64,000 nucleotides of DNA from Pichia kudriavzevii (Eukaryota > Ascomycota > Pichiomycetes > Pichiales > Pichiaceae), in assembly GCF_003054445.1 (NCBI RefSeq), contig NC_042507.1:2480001-2544000 (forward strand), read 5' to 3'. A program made the position numbers and the translations under genes. The notes under the pieces were generated by a model. It was not told where the DNA came from. It saw nothing but the letters and a program-made list of their open reading frames with translations, and did no database searches. Numbering within the stretch: position 1 is the stretch's first letter; every line of letters starts with the position of its first letter. Shown here piece by piece: positions 50,542 through 60,822 of this stretch.

Positions 50542-53511
50542 ATGAACTCCAACGCCTTTTCTTCTGATATGTTTACTTCAGACAGCACCTCAAATACCCC
50601 CAATGGTGGTTCTACAACAGGGAACCTTAACGTGTATTCGGTAGAGCAGATGGTGGACGTGTACAAACACTTACAAGAGAATGGGCAATTGTCTGCAGAC
50701 CCGTATGCGGCGGCAGCGAATTCCTCCAGGACCGGTTCTTTGGAGACTCCTCAAATTGTGAGTCTCTTGGCCAATGGAGATGGATACAAGGAGGAGAAGA
50801 AGAATCTGAGTACGAAGGAGCAGGAAGATAAGGAAGACAAGAATAACAGCAGCAACAACAACAGCAACAGCAGTAATAGCAACAGCAGCAGCAACAATAG
50901 CAGCCACCAATCAAGACATGATCAAGGTGGAGGTGAAACAGGGGCTCTGAATGACACATCTCTGAATTTGATTGTTGCATCTTGGTACTACCTTGATGAC
51001 CATCACAATCAACAGGGTCCGTTTGATTCCACAATTATGCAACAGTGGTTCTTATCGAACTTTTTGGTCCCTACATTGTCGGTCCGTAGAGAGGGGGAAC
51101 TCGATTGGCTCTTGATTTCGGATTTATGGGAAATCTGCCAAATCCAACCAAACTTTAACCCTTCATTGGCACCCTTTAACCAGCCACTACCACAGATTCC
51201 ATTGAAGGGTATTCTTCGGAAACCAATATTACCAATGGGTCTGTCTTTGTTTGATTCGACAAACTCCATCTTCAACAATCCATCCAATAACAGCTCTCAA
51301 TTCCTGAATAATACAATCTCCTCTACTGTTAACACTAATTCAAACACACCCTTGTTAGGTAATGCAACCCTGGAAACTAATACTAATGATGCTACCATTG
51401 ATTCTCGTTCAAATTCAACTTACAGTACCTCCTTGATGGGTGCCGTCTCTGGTCATACAAACACTTCCAACCTGATGAACTACCTCAATGTAGATATGAA
51501 CCCTATAAATTCCCTATCACTGTCCTCCTTGAATCCGAGTCATGCAATCAATATGGGTTTACCTACACTGGATCTCAACAATCAAAATATGACCATGGGC
51601 ATGGCAATGTCCAACAGCTATAGTATGTCCAATATGACATCCCTAAATAATGACCCTCATCTAAGTCATTTTAACAATATCACTTCAAGTATGATGAATC
51701 CAATAGGTAGCATGCATAGTTTGAGCGAGAGTAATGCATTTGGAAATTTGAATCAGTTGAATTCAATGGCTTCTACTCCTTCCTTCAACCCATTGGACCA
51801 GGCTTCCATGAACTTGGAGTTGAGGACAGATTCTCAACTAGCTGTAGAAAAACAACCTCTCACTCCCTCCGCTAATCAGATGACAGACCTAAACAATACA
51901 CTTAATCGGTTGGATATATCTACTCAAAAGAATTATACCACAAACAGAATAGAGATGGAAAACGCAGTAGCGCAAGCTCATGTTAAGGAAAATATGGAGA
52001 GTATGGGATATACAGGAGAGAGTGGAAGTCCGAAACTAAATACACATGGAAGAAATGATGGATCGAGACATGACAAACAAGGTTCATCTAATACGATTGA
52101 AAAGAAGGATGAAGAACGTATTCATGAAGAAAAGGAAGCATCCGCATCCAGAACAAACGAAACAAGCGAGAGTTGTAGCATGAAAGCGGAACAGCCAGAA
52201 CCAAACAATGTTCCAACTCCTATTCCGTCAGTCAATTTGGAACAACATATGAAGGCCCTGGAGTCCGAAAACAAACGCAAAATGAAGGAACAGCAAGAAC
52301 AGAGAAGACTACAACAGGAGAAGCTAATGAGGGAAGAAGAAGAAGCTAGAAAACGGGAAGAAGAAAAACTTGCGAAAGAATCTGAAAGAGAGAGGTCAAA
52401 GAGAGAGAAGGAGGAAGCGGCAAGTACAAGTCAATCCAGGAAACTAAAATCCACAGTTGCTCCCTGGGCCAGCGTCTCACAGAAGTTACCCGTAAAGTCA
52501 TTGGAAGAAATCCAACGTGAAGAAAAGCTGAAGAGAGACGAAGAACTGAAACGTCTGAAGATTGAAGAAAACGATAGACTGCTGGCGACTAGACTAGCCT
52601 TGGAGGACTCCGCAATTCCAACCATTAGTGTCAGCAAAAAGAAGAAGGTTATCTCGCTGAGTGAATTATCCAAACCGTCTACACCATCTTTATTAAGCGG
52701 CTCCTCATGGGGAACTGGCACTTTTGCTCCTTCGATCCCCACCCCTTCTCTCGAGGAAATCAAGAGGGAAGAACTGTCACGTTTGAAGGCAGATAAAATA
52801 CCTATGGGACAACAGACTATTGCTCAAGCCATTGCACAGCAAAAGGCACTATTTTCTGGCGGATCTATGGATGATGTTGATGCGGGTCAGAGTGACACGT
52901 CCGATTGGACTGTTGCTACAAAAAAGCAAAAACCAAAGGTGGTTGCTTCGATCACCCCTGTAGCCTCACATCCCAAGAACTCCAAAATAAAGACAGGTGT
53001 ACCGAAAACCACTCCCTTGAAGACAACGACTGTCAAGCAAATGAGTACTGCATCTAAACCAACAGCGACTTCTTCCTTTGCATCGTCGTTAAGAGGCACA
53101 GTGTCAGTGCCAACTTCAAAGGCAGAAATGAGCTATCCGGCACCTGTTGTGGATTTTTTGGTGTGGGTTCGTAGCCAGCTCTCGGATCTCTACAAGACCG
53201 TCAATAAGGAAGACGTCATACAAATTATGATGCAGCTACCTGTTGGATCAGACTCACAAGAGATCATTGCAGACACCATCTACTCGAATTCTAGCACTAT
53301 GGATGGCCGTAGATTTGCTAGTGAATTTATGAAGAAAAGAAGTAGAATTGAAGAGACTATTAGGAAGAAGAATTGGGCTTTCGATTGGTTCGAAGCCATT
53401 GAGAACACCAAAAATATCAAGATCTCCAAATCTTCAACCAGTACAAACGACGATGACGACTGGAGTGATGCCTTTACTGTTGTCTCTAAAAAGAGTCGTA
53501 AAGGAAACTAG
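50542..53511 (+). CDS. SMY2: GYF-domain protein, Smy2/Syh1 type
   Basis: A 989-residue protein. The GYF domain spans about residues 146-205: SWYYLDDHHNQQGPFDSTIM, then QQWFLSNFLVPTLSVRREGE. The W-x-Y-x-D/G-P-F pattern that binds PPGF-type proline peptides is intact. A long Asn/Ser/Met-rich region (about 215-450) and a charged coiled coil (about 560-720) follow, then LKSTVAPWASVSQKLP and a C-terminal folded segment (SYPAPVVDFLVWVRSQLSDL). Smy2 and Syh1 act in COPII-related trafficking and in mRNA surveillance at stalled ribosomes. The two paralogues cannot be separated by sequence here. An Asn/Ser microsatellite-coded run lies near residue 100. Confidence 0.88.
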   Translation: MNSNAFSSDMFTSDSTSNTPNGGSTTGNLNVYSVEQMVDVYKHLQENGQLSADPYAAAANSSRTGSLETPQIVSLLANGDGYKEEKKNLSTKEQEDKEDKNNSSNNNSNSSNSNSSSNNSSHQSRHDQGGGETGALNDTSLNLIVASWYYLDDHHNQQGPFDSTIMQQWFLSNFLVPTLSVRREGELDWLLISDLWEICQIQPNFNPSLAPFNQPLPQIPLKGILRKPILPMGLSLFDSTNSIFNNPSNNSSQFLNNTISSTVNTNSNTPLLGNATLETNTNDATIDSRSNSTYSTSLMGAVSGHTNTSNLMNYLNVDMNPINSLSLSSLNPSHAINMGLPTLDLNNQNMTMGMAMSNSYSMSNMTSLNNDPHLSHFNNITSSMMNPIGSMHSLSESNAFGNLNQLNSMASTPSFNPLDQASMNLELRTDSQLAVEKQPLTPSANQMTDLNNTLNRLDISTQKNYTTNRIEMENAVAQAHVKENMESMGYTGESGSPKLNTHGRNDGSRHDKQGSSNTIEKKDEERIHEEKEASASRTNETSESCSMKAEQPEPNNVPTPIPSVNLEQHMKALESENKRKMKEQQEQRRLQQEKLMREEEEARKREEEKLAKESERERSKREKEEAASTSQSRKLKSTVAPWASVSQKLPVKSLEEIQREEKLKRDEELKRLKIEENDRLLATRLALEDSAIPTISVSKKKKVISLSELSKPSTPSLLSGSSWGTGTFAPSIPTPSLEEIKREELSRLKADKIPMGQQTIAQAIAQQKALFSGGSMDDVDAGQSDTSDWTVATKKQKPKVVASITPVASHPKNSKIKTGVPKTTPLKTTTVKQMSTASKPTATSSFASSLRGTVSVPTSKAEMSYPAPVVDFLVWVRSQLSDLYKTVNKEDVIQIMMQLPVGSDSQEIIADTIYSNSSTMDGRRFASEFMKKRSRIEETIRKKNWAFDWFEAIENTKNIKISKSSTSTNDDDDWSDAFTVVSKKSRKGN

Positions 53512-53630
53512 AACTTACCAAACAGTTGGACTGTTACACCAGTTTGTTTTCTTTTCAGATAAGAAAAGGCTGATTTTGTAAAATTACTTGCATATATAAG
53601 GATACACGACTAATTAAAAAGTTTGTTGGT

Positions 53631-54371
53631 TTATTTTGCCTTGAAAGAAGCGACACGCTTTTGAATAGACTCAAGGATTGGTTCCACTCCCTTCACTTCT
53701 AAACGATCAAAAGTTTCTTTACGTTCGCCAATAGCAGCAATTCTTCTCCTTAAGGCCAGGTTCATCATTACCTCTTGCGCATTGGCAAATATAATCCTAG
53801 ACCATCCCTGTTTGAAGGACTCTGCTTCTTGTGCAACTTGCATCATTTCTTGGTCTTGTAATTTGGCTTGTATTTTGTATCTTTTATAACTATCATCGCC
53901 AATCAACCCACGCGTGTATAGCACCATAATCGATGGTTCTGTTTCCTTCAATTTCATTATACGGCGCATGGACTCGGCAGCACGGTTCACCAATGCTACT
54001 TTCAACATTTTTTCATGTGCATCGATACCTTTCAAGTCGTGGTACAGCACAGCAGGGACAGAATCTGGTGTTATTAAATCCTGATTTGTTTCGACGTCGC
54101 ATGTTGGGAAAAACAACGAATCACTGGATAGCTTTTGCAAGGACTGAATCTTCGAGCGACGATGATAGACAGAGAACATTATGATTGTCAAGACCAGGAT
54201 CCCGAGGTAGAGTAATGGTGTGGTGATGGAAATAGAAATAACAGGAGGCACAAACTCATCTTCAGCAGTAGCAGTAGCAGTAGCAGTTGCAGTTGCGGCA
54301 GATGTCACATCGGCCAGAGTCGATGTGACTGTTTCTATGATGGTTTCAGTCAGTGTTTCCTCGGAGCCCAT
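53631..54371 (-). CDS. SEC66: Sec63-complex subunit Sec66 (Sec71)
   Basis: A 246-residue protein. A Thr/Ala-rich lumenal N-terminus with an Ala-Thr dipeptide run (about residues 25-36) is followed by one membrane segment (TPLLYLGILVLTIIMFSVY, about 50-68) and a cytosolic domain with LFFPTCDVETNQDLITPDSV and the helical end QGWSRIIFANAQEVMMNLAL. These match Sec66, a partner of Sec63, Sec62 and Sec72 in post-translational ER import. S. cerevisiae Sec66 is 206 residues; the N-terminal extension explains the difference. It is the first of three genes on the same strand (SEC66, LOA1, PNS1). Confidence 0.9.
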   Translation of the reverse strand: MGSEETLTETIIETVTSTLADVTSAATATATATATAEDEFVPPVISISITTPLLYLGILVLTIIMFSVYHRRSKIQSLQKLSSDSLFFPTCDVETNQDLITPDSVPAVLYHDLKGIDAHEKMLKVALVNRAAESMRRIMKLKETEPSIMVLYTRGLIGDDSYKRYKIQAKLQDQEMMQVAQEAESFKQGWSRIIFANAQEVMMNLALRRRIAAIGERKETFDRLEVKGVEPILESIQKRVASFKAK

Positions 54372-54536
54372 CGTTGTTGGCTACAAATCACAAAGACAAC
54401 GTGTGGAAAGGAACTTTGTGTTTAACTTGGAAAATCGCTGTTTTCAAGAGGAGTCGAGAATTTACTTTTACGTGTACAAACTGAAAAGTTTCTACTTTCT
54501 GGAGATCTACACAAACGGTGGGAGAAGTGGACTGGT

Positions 54537-55448
54537 TTACACTCTCTTCTTCTCGTTGTTCATGGCCACGGCAACCAGGTAGTCCCTCTTTGTATTGATG
54601 TGCATGTTCTTGCTCAGGAGCTTCATTTTCCCGCCGTTGGCCAGTGCTGTTCTAATACTGTCAATGTCGAGTTCCTTATAGTCGAGATTGTAAAGCTTTA
54701 GTCTGTATTTCAGGTTCATGGAAATACTTCCAAAATTGACGAACCACCAATACCACTTGTTTGTCGGGATAACGGTTTCGGAGATTCCAACAGGACTCAC
54801 CTTTGTGCTGAGAACCTTGGCTTTAGAAGCTGCAGTTTTGATTGTTTTTAAAAATTCCTCAACGTCAAAGTGTGGTGGCACGGAGAGCACACCCTTGCCA
54901 TTGCTTATGGTGCCCTCAATGACAACAAAGAGGGTGATTTCCTTGATGGTTTCAGGATTGAGCAACTTCCAAGATTTAGGTACTTGTAGAGATCCGCCGA
55001 AACACCACCCGAACCAGCCACTGGCGTTTGGAACAAGAACAACGCCTTCATCCGTAGCCACCCCCACCTTTATTTTGTTTGGGTATTGGCACTGCATTTT
55101 CCAAACAAAGTAGTCAAGTGGCCCGTTGGCATTGACAAATACAACATCGCCGAGTGAGGGAGTGTTGGCTAGTTTACCAGCTTCATCGGATTTTCTGATA
55201 CCGTCTACAAGGAGCTCCTGTTCACAGACGTTGAAGAAGTATGCAAGCAGGATGTCCAAGAAAACCCTCGTCAGTCCCGATGTGAGTGTGAATAGCGGAT
55301 AGAGCAGCACCACGGGGAGAACAACAACAATCTTGATTGGAATCAAAAATACATGGAATATATACGTTGCCAGTGTTGGATGGATATTGGCAGGAACAAA
55401 GGGAGAAATCCCCGTTGTTTTGTCAGAGTAGACAGAAAACTTCTCCAT
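54537..55448 (-). CDS. LOA1: Lysophosphatidic acid acyltransferase Loa1 (Vps66)
   Basis: A 303-residue protein, matching S. cerevisiae Loa1 (300). The start (MEKFSVYSDKTTGISPFVPA) resembles MEK…GIAPFLP of Loa1, then two hydrophobic segments form the membrane hairpin (about residues 28-75). The acyltransferase core is degenerate: NANGPLDYFVWKMQCQYPNK stands where a classical His-x4-Asp would be, and VVIEGTISNGKGVLSVP supplies the Glu-Gly-Thr motif. Loa1 acylates lysophosphatidic acid with oleoyl-CoA at the ER and lipid droplets. The replacement of the catalytic His by another residue near the NxxxPLD patch is shared with the yeast protein. Confidence 0.88.
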   Translation of the reverse strand: MEKFSVYSDKTTGISPFVPANIHPTLATYIFHVFLIPIKIVVVLPVVLLYPLFTLTSGLTRVFLDILLAYFFNVCEQELLVDGIRKSDEAGKLANTPSLGDVVFVNANGPLDYFVWKMQCQYPNKIKVGVATDEGVVLVPNASGWFGWCFGGSLQVPKSWKLLNPETIKEITLFVVIEGTISNGKGVLSVPPHFDVEEFLKTIKTAASKAKVLSTKVSPVGISETVIPTNKWYWWFVNFGSISMNLKYRLKLYNLDYKELDIDSIRTALANGGKMKLLSKNMHINTKRDYLVAVAMNNEKKRV

Positions 55449-55732
55449 TGTGTGTTTTATCGATGTATCTGATAACTATTGGTCCCTTGGAACGTGGAAG
55501 AGGCGTAGTATCGTTCATATGGTAGTGTCCATGCTGGTTTTGCTGTACGTCAACTCCAGACTTTTTTTTTTCTCACTTCTCATCTCTTTTTCTCCTGGGT
55601 AGTGAAGTAATTCCGTACTTTATATCAGAACAGACACCACGGGAACGCAGAACCAGTCAAAGCTGACCTTCTACAGCAGGTTGTATTTTGTGTTTTGCGA
55701 GTGTACATGATGACAGTTTATAAAAACACTAT

Positions 55733-57376
55733 TTAAGGGATGGCCTCCTCGGGCCAGTCGACAACCACTCGTTCTCTGATACCAGGATAGTAAACGTTCA
55801 TCTTCTCCCATGCCTGCAATCTCTCGATGCTAGTGGCAGTAGCGTTTCCCGCATCGGTTCTGGTGAATGCCTCTGGATCCACGGCCAGACCAATAGTGAA
55901 TGTAACAAACCCAACGTCCAGGCAGTTGATTGTTGTAGAAACAATGAAATAGGCAACCAGCAACCCACCGAATAACCCAATGGTCAACATTTCAGGACCC
56001 ATTTCCTGTAAATTCGAACCTTGGAAGGTTATGTAGAGCACCAACCCGGTTATGCCCATGGAAAGCAACGAATAGAAGGAAATAGCAGATCCAATCAATG
56101 AATCATTGATTAAAATGTCCATTCCTTTATATTTCAAAATCTCAAAGGTGTCTCTAGCAGATGCGAGGTATGGTTTGCCATACATTGAAAGGTAGGAATA
56201 TGCGTACCTATTGAACCATTGCATCCAATATTCAAACTCTCTGGCAATCCATTCTAAAATCGTGACAAAACAGAGCAAGAAGCAAGTAAGCAGAGATGCA
56301 TCGCCATTGGACTCGTTGTCCTGCTGTCTAATTGACTGTAACCTGGATTTCACTAGTTGCAGTGACATCCTGAGTGTCTGCACTAGGGAGACAAGTAAAG
56401 ATCCAAAACAGATAGATCCAAAACAGTATGTGAATGCACGGCGGATTGCCCCGAACGCAGGTGTTTTCGGTTTGGATTGTTCGGGATAAGTATCAAAGAA
56501 ATACCAAGAGCTAAACACTCCGGCCAAGATGACGTGGGTTGTATTTTGTAATACCTGGAAAATGTAAAAGCCGGAAAACATTGCAAAGAGGTAAACGAAT
56601 ATGGACACAGTTGAAACGCAAACGTCATTACCATTTGTATGAGGGCAGTTTGTATCATCGCCTAGAGTTCTCCAGTTAACAATCATAACTAGTGAGACCA
56701 TATAAACTATGGAAATGAATGCGGTAATAATAGAGGACATGAAGGAGACAAGAATGGTTGACGGGTATTTTGTCATTGCCGATACCACCAATTTGAGCAT
56801 GAGTGCAGAAAAGGAAAACCTGCTAAAATTATTGAACATAAAAGCCATCATCAAAGTACCCAAGACACCAAACAAGAGGGCAGGAAGGATTGCACCTGCC
56901 CAGAAGGATGAGAATGCAAATGTGAACAAGGATAAGGGCACAAGGAGAAATGAGATGATAATAAAGGCAGTTGGACAGAGGTAGACTAGGAGAAGCAAAA
57001 AGGTCGAACAAACCAGGGGAGTTATTGTTGTAACTGAGACAAACATGTACAAATACCTTGCGGACTTTGTAAGCTGAGCCCCCATATCATTGCTATTGGT
57101 GGAGGTGTCCCAGAATGTGTGGTTGTTTGATAGACTCTTGTACGAGTAATGTGCCAGTCCAGTAAACGCTATCACCACAATGGTGAAAATGTACGTAAAG
57201 ACTTTGTCGTTGTATACCGGTTCGTTGATGGGGAAGGCGTCATCGTATTCTGGCGCCGGAACGGGTTTCTCTGGGATTTCAAAGTCCCACTTGGTGTCTC
57301 CCTCGTCATATGGAGGAAGGACCGAGTAGTCATACCTGCCATTGACAGGTTCTGCGTATGGTGGGGGGATGCTCAT
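55733..57376 (-). CDS. PNS1: Choline-transporter-like membrane protein Pns1
   Basis: A 547-residue CTL-family protein; S. cerevisiae Pns1 has 539. The cytosolic N-terminus (MSIPPPYAEPVNGRYDYSVL) is Pro/Tyr-rich and is followed by about ten membrane segments. The family core is clear: FSSWYFFDTYPEQSKPKTPA, FGAIRRAFTYCFGSICFGSL and RYAYSYLSMYGKPYLASARD. The CTL signature continues to the last membrane pair and ends DWPEEAIP. Despite the name, choline transport has not been shown for yeast Pns1. The promoter side faces a 1.2-kb region shared with XYL1. Confidence 0.92.
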   Translation of the reverse strand: MSIPPPYAEPVNGRYDYSVLPPYDEGDTKWDFEIPEKPVPAPEYDDAFPINEPVYNDKVFTYIFTIVVIAFTGLAHYSYKSLSNNHTFWDTSTNSNDMGAQLTKSARYLYMFVSVTTITPLVCSTFLLLLVYLCPTAFIIISFLLVPLSLFTFAFSSFWAGAILPALLFGVLGTLMMAFMFNNFSRFSFSALMLKLVVSAMTKYPSTILVSFMSSIITAFISIVYMVSLVMIVNWRTLGDDTNCPHTNGNDVCVSTVSIFVYLFAMFSGFYIFQVLQNTTHVILAGVFSSWYFFDTYPEQSKPKTPAFGAIRRAFTYCFGSICFGSLLVSLVQTLRMSLQLVKSRLQSIRQQDNESNGDASLLTCFLLCFVTILEWIAREFEYWMQWFNRYAYSYLSMYGKPYLASARDTFEILKYKGMDILINDSLIGSAISFYSLLSMGITGLVLYITFQGSNLQEMGPEMLTIGLFGGLLVAYFIVSTTINCLDVGFVTFTIGLAVDPEAFTRTDAGNATATSIERLQAWEKMNVYYPGIRERVVVDWPEEAIP

Positions 57377-57871
57377 TGTGTGTGTGTCTCTGTCTGTCTG
57401 TTAGAGGAAGAAGTCCAAGGAAGAATCCGGTTATGCTGCACAGAACAACCAAAGGCAATGTTTATAAACTGAAAGGCGAATTTACATTTAAAGTGTGAGG
57501 CAAAACAAAAAAAAAGACATGGCATGGCAATGGAAAACAAAAAGAATTCTAGAGAAGAAGAAAGAAGAGGAGGCTCTGCACTTATTTCCTCCAGTGTTTT
57601 TCTCTCTGTCTCTTTGTTTTTTTTTTCCAATCTGATTTGACGTGCAAGGCAAAGACATCACATGTTTGAGAATGGCAAGAGAAGGGGCGTGGTAGTGTAT
57701 ACCAAGCCGGTGTAGAGAGTGTGATTTTAGAGTGAATCCATCCATGAACACGAGTAGAGGAGATGTATGAGCAAATCCAGGGTGTTTGTAATGGTCCAAG
57801 CCGCAAGGCGGCGTAATGGAATGCAAGAAACAAGGGATACTAATGAAGGGGTAAGAGGTGTCTAGTTGAGA

Positions 57872-57928
57872 AGTACATAGTAAAAGATGAATAGTTGAGA
57901 TGTACATGGTAAAAGATGAATAGTTGAG
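57872..57928. repeat. Tandem 28/29-bp duplication
   Basis: Two adjacent copies of a unit containing GTACATRGTAAAAGATGAAT, nearly identical, in the PNS1/XYL1 intergenic region. Confidence 0.9.
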
Positions 57929-58405
57929 ACAAATGAAGGTGTCAATGTTCCTGATAATGACACTGCAAGAAACAAATACCGTGCAGTTGGAAGGGGGAAA
58001 GAGATGGCCGAGATAAGTGTTGTTGAGGCCAAAGGATGTTGGAACCTGCTACAATAGGAGATGGAGCGGCCTATAACTCCGGCGTGTTTGTGTTGACAGC
58101 CCTATACATCAGCCAATACGAGAGTTTGGCATGTCCTTTAAAGGGTTTGCTACCCCCACTCCCGTAATCATCGTTAAAATCATCATCATTGAAATCATTA
58201 TAATTAACCTCATCACCATTCCCACTATTATCACCTTATATTCTCCACTCCAGGGAGATGCATCGTTGTAAAGGGCATGGCTGTTTGTTTATTTTACCCG
58301 ACAAGCCAATACCAAGAGCGGACAAACCGCATCAGAATGCAACAGAAGGTTGGAGAAACGTGATGTCATTTTTTCCGCAAACGGAGATCTCGCACAGCGG
58401 TGAGA

Positions 58406-58413
58406 TATAAAAG
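58406..58413 (+). promoter_or_regulatory. TATA box of XYL1
   Basis: TATAAAAG, 185 bp upstream of the XYL1 ATG, followed by a C/A-rich leader with few ATGs. The consensus is strong and suits a regulated, well-expressed gene. Confidence 0.6.
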
Positions 58414-58597
58414 GCGGAGATGTGGACACCTTCTTTATACAATTTCCCTCTACTTGATTGTTCCATATTCCTAACATCTAATTACAACTCTGAACATCAT
58501 AATTATTTTAAAATTCTCAACCCAACTGCAATTGGATTGAACTAAATCAAATTATATCAAATTAAACCAAACTAAACTATTTTAAAGCTTAAACACA

Positions 58598-59560
58598 ATG
58601 TCCCAAGTCTACGTTACTTTGAACAACGGTATCAAGATCCCTCAAGTTGGTTTTGGATGCTGGAAACTTGTCAATGAGGTTGCAGCTGACCAAATCTACG
58701 AGGCCATCAAAATTGGATACAGACTGTTTGATGGTGCCCAAGACTATGGTAACGAGAAGGAGATTGGCCAGGGCATCAAGAGAGCAATTAAGGAGGGAAT
58801 TGTCAAGAGGGAAGACCTAGTTGTAGTTTCCAAGCTATGGAACAGTTTCCACGATCCCAAGAATGTGGAGGTTGCCATCAACAAGGTTTTGTCGGACTTG
58901 GACTTGGATTACCTTGACATCTTTTACATTCATTTCCCAATTGCGCAAAAGTTTGTTCCAATTGAGAAGAAGTACCCACCTGGATTTTACTGTGGTGAAA
59001 ATGGATGGGAATTTGAAGATGTTCCTCTCTCTGTTACTTGGAAGGCAATGGAGAATTTGGTTGACCAAGGTAAAGTTAAATCGATTGGTATCTCAAACTG
59101 CAATGGTGCCCTAGTTCAGGATTTGCTAAGGAGCGCCAGAATCAAGCCACAGTTGTTACAGATTGAACACCATCCATACCTCGTTCAACCAAGGTTGGTT
59201 AAATACGCACAGGATAACGGCATCCATGTTGTAGCATATTCCTCCTTTGGCCCGCAATCATTCCTTGAATTGGACCATCCAAAGGCTAAGGATACTGTGT
59301 CATTGTTTGAACACGACACCATCAAGGAGATTGCAGCCAAACATAATGTTTCCACATCCAAGGTGTTGTTGAGATGGGCCACCCAAAATGGCGTTTTGGT
59401 TATTCCAAAGTCCAACAGGAAGGAGAGACTCTTGGAGAACTTTTCGGTGAATGACTTCCAGTTGGATGAGGAAGATATGAACAAGATCACCGGTCTAGAC
59501 ATGAATCTGAGATTCAACGACCCATGGACATGGGGGGCTGAGATTCCAACTTTTGTGTAA
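58598..59560 (+). CDS. XYL1: Xylose (aldose) reductase, aldo-keto reductase family 2
   Basis: A 320-residue aldo-keto reductase. The tetrad is Asp45, Tyr50, Lys79 and His112 ([29 protein letters not shown]). The loop [20 protein letters not shown] and the ends [15 protein letters not shown] and [12 protein letters not shown] are those of yeast xylose reductases. It reduces D-xylose to xylitol, and often other aldoses. The cofactor loop is [13 protein letters not shown] with Lys270, Asn272 and Arg276, the residues that contact NADPH's 2'-phosphate in the family. Two extra basic residues (Arg273, Lys274) stand where Thr-Val is usual. A GRE3-type aldose reductase is the alternative. Confidence 0.9.
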   Translation: MSQVYVTLNNGIKIPQVGFGCWKLVNEVAADQIYEAIKIGYRLFDGAQDYGNEKEIGQGIKRAIKEGIVKREDLVVVSKLWNSFHDPKNVEVAINKVLSDLDLDYLDIFYIHFPIAQKFVPIEKKYPPGFYCGENGWEFEDVPLSVTWKAMENLVDQGKVKSIGISNCNGALVQDLLRSARIKPQLLQIEHHPYLVQPRLVKYAQDNGIHVVAYSSFGPQSFLELDHPKAKDTVSLFEHDTIKEIAAKHNVSTSKVLLRWATQNGVLVIPKSNRKERLLENFSVNDFQLDEEDMNKITGLDMNLRFNDPWTWGAEIPTFV

Positions 59561-59681
59561 ATGGTGTTAGTCTGATCTAATTCAACAATTTATGCAGCAC
59601 CTTACGACTGTAATGCCTTTATTTTTCTTTATATTTCCCAGCGTGTTGTTCTTTCAAATATACGATGAGTATAAATTAATT

Positions 59682-60566
59682 TTACAAAGCAGAAACAACA
59701 GGATCTTTAGAAACGTCACTGTAAACATCGAATCTTCTTTGAACACTGAAGGGAATATTTCTTCTCGTTTCTTCAACAACGTCCTTCTTCAGTTCTGCAT
59801 AAACGATGGTTTCCTCATGGCCGGCCTCAACGAGGATCTCACCATCTGGATCGACCACCATGCTATGGCCATAAGCCTGATAGCCGCCCTGTGGGTTACG
59901 AGCGGGGGAACACATCAACACGTAGTTTTGGTTGTCAATAGCTCTGGCAACGGCAAACTTTGACCAGAATTTAGGACCTGTCACGGTATTGAATGCACCG
60001 GGATAAGCCATAATACCAGCGCCACGTCTGGCTGCAATCATGGCCAATTCCGGGAACCTGATATCATAGCAAATACCTAAGCCGAATCTGGTGTCGATTT
60101 CTGGAATGTCGAAAACTGTAACCTTGTTGCCCGGTTTTAAAGAATCAGACTCCTTGAACGTGATTCCGCCCGGAATAGAAATGTCAAAGAGGTGCACCTT
60201 ACGATGCTTGGCAACGATTTCCCCCTTGGGATTGAAAACAAGAGAGGTGTTGTAGATACCGCCGTCATTGTCGTCGATTTCCGGAATCGAACCTCCAATG
60301 ATAGAGACATTGTACTTTTTCGCCTGTTCACTTAAAAACGTGCTAGTTTCCCCCTCTGGGATACGTTCTGCATAATTTGCAAATTGGTCTACGGCATATG
60401 GAGATTGGAAACATTCAGGCAGAACAAGAAGTTGTGGTTTTGGATCGTGTTGGATCGCCCTCTCGATGAATTGGGTCACTTTGGCGAGATTGGCCGTCTT
60501 GTCTCCACCACAGTGGAATTGCAGCAGTGCCACTTGGAGAGTCTTGGAGAGAGTAACGGCAGACAT
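59682..60566 (-). CDS. NIT3: Nitrilase-family amidase Nit3
   Basis: A 294-residue nitrilase-fold protein, close to S. cerevisiae Nit3 (291). The catalytic triad is Glu51 in LVLPECFQSPY, Lys about 122 in KHRKVHLFDISIPGGITF, and Cys about 165 in GLGICYDIRFPELAMIAAR. The end RRFDVYSDV is typical. Nit2/Nit3-type enzymes are omega-amidases or amidases that repair damaged glutathione-like metabolites. It converges on XYL1 (121 bp). Its upstream side has a GTCACGTGAC palindrome. Confidence 0.94.
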   Translation of the reverse strand: MSAVTLSKTLQVALLQFHCGGDKTANLAKVTQFIERAIQHDPKPQLLVLPECFQSPYAVDQFANYAERIPEGETSTFLSEQAKKYNVSIIGGSIPEIDDNDGGIYNTSLVFNPKGEIVAKHRKVHLFDISIPGGITFKESDSLKPGNKVTVFDIPEIDTRFGLGICYDIRFPELAMIAARRGAGIMAYPGAFNTVTGPKFWSKFAVARAIDNQNYVLMCSPARNPQGGYQAYGHSMVVDPDGEILVEAGHEETIVYAELKKDVVEETRRNIPFSVQRRFDVYSDVSKDPVVSAL

Positions 60567-60756
60567 TGCAAAGCGGCAGAATGGGTCTACAGTGTATACT
60601 TTAACAAACTATCGTCAATGAGGAGATTGGCCCAGAGAAGGTGATGGTGGTTATATACAACGTACAACGACATCTGATAACAGCCACAGTAGTGTCTCAT
60701 TGACGGAACGGGCTTTTTCCACCAGCAGCAATTCGTTTAAACAAATCCCCATACAA

Positions 60757-60766
60757 GTCACGTGAC
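60757..60766. promoter_or_regulatory. GTCACGTGAC palindrome (Cbf1/E-box type)
   Basis: Identical to the sites at 33048 and 62477. It lies about 190 bp upstream of NIT3 and 520 bp upstream of the first CYSTM gene. Confidence 0.5.
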
Positions 60767-60810
60767 GGCAACAAGAGAGGTTGACGGACTTTCAAGGAAA
60801 TCCAAGTTTG

Positions 60811-60822
60811 GCGACGCGTCGC
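60811..60822. promoter_or_regulatory. 12-bp palindrome containing ACGCGT
   Basis: GCGACGCGTCGC is a perfect palindrome whose middle ten bases repeat the site at 7951-7960. The core is an MCB-type element. Confidence 0.4.

Larger units (their letters stand above)
57377..58597. other. Long divergent region between PNS1 and XYL1
   Basis: The longest gene-free stretch, 1.22 kb. It contains a 29-bp tandem duplication at 57872-57928, ATTCATC-type and CATCATC-type words near 58170-58230, and a strong TATA box at 58406. Open frames on the minus strand at 57488-57907 are Pro/His/Leu-rich and unlikely to be real. No RNA gene is recognised. Confidence 0.55.

Noticed and set aside
57488-57907. 139-residue minus-strand open frame between PNS1 and XYL1
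   Set aside because: It has no domain, random Cys/His/Leu composition, and spans a tandem duplication in a promoter region.
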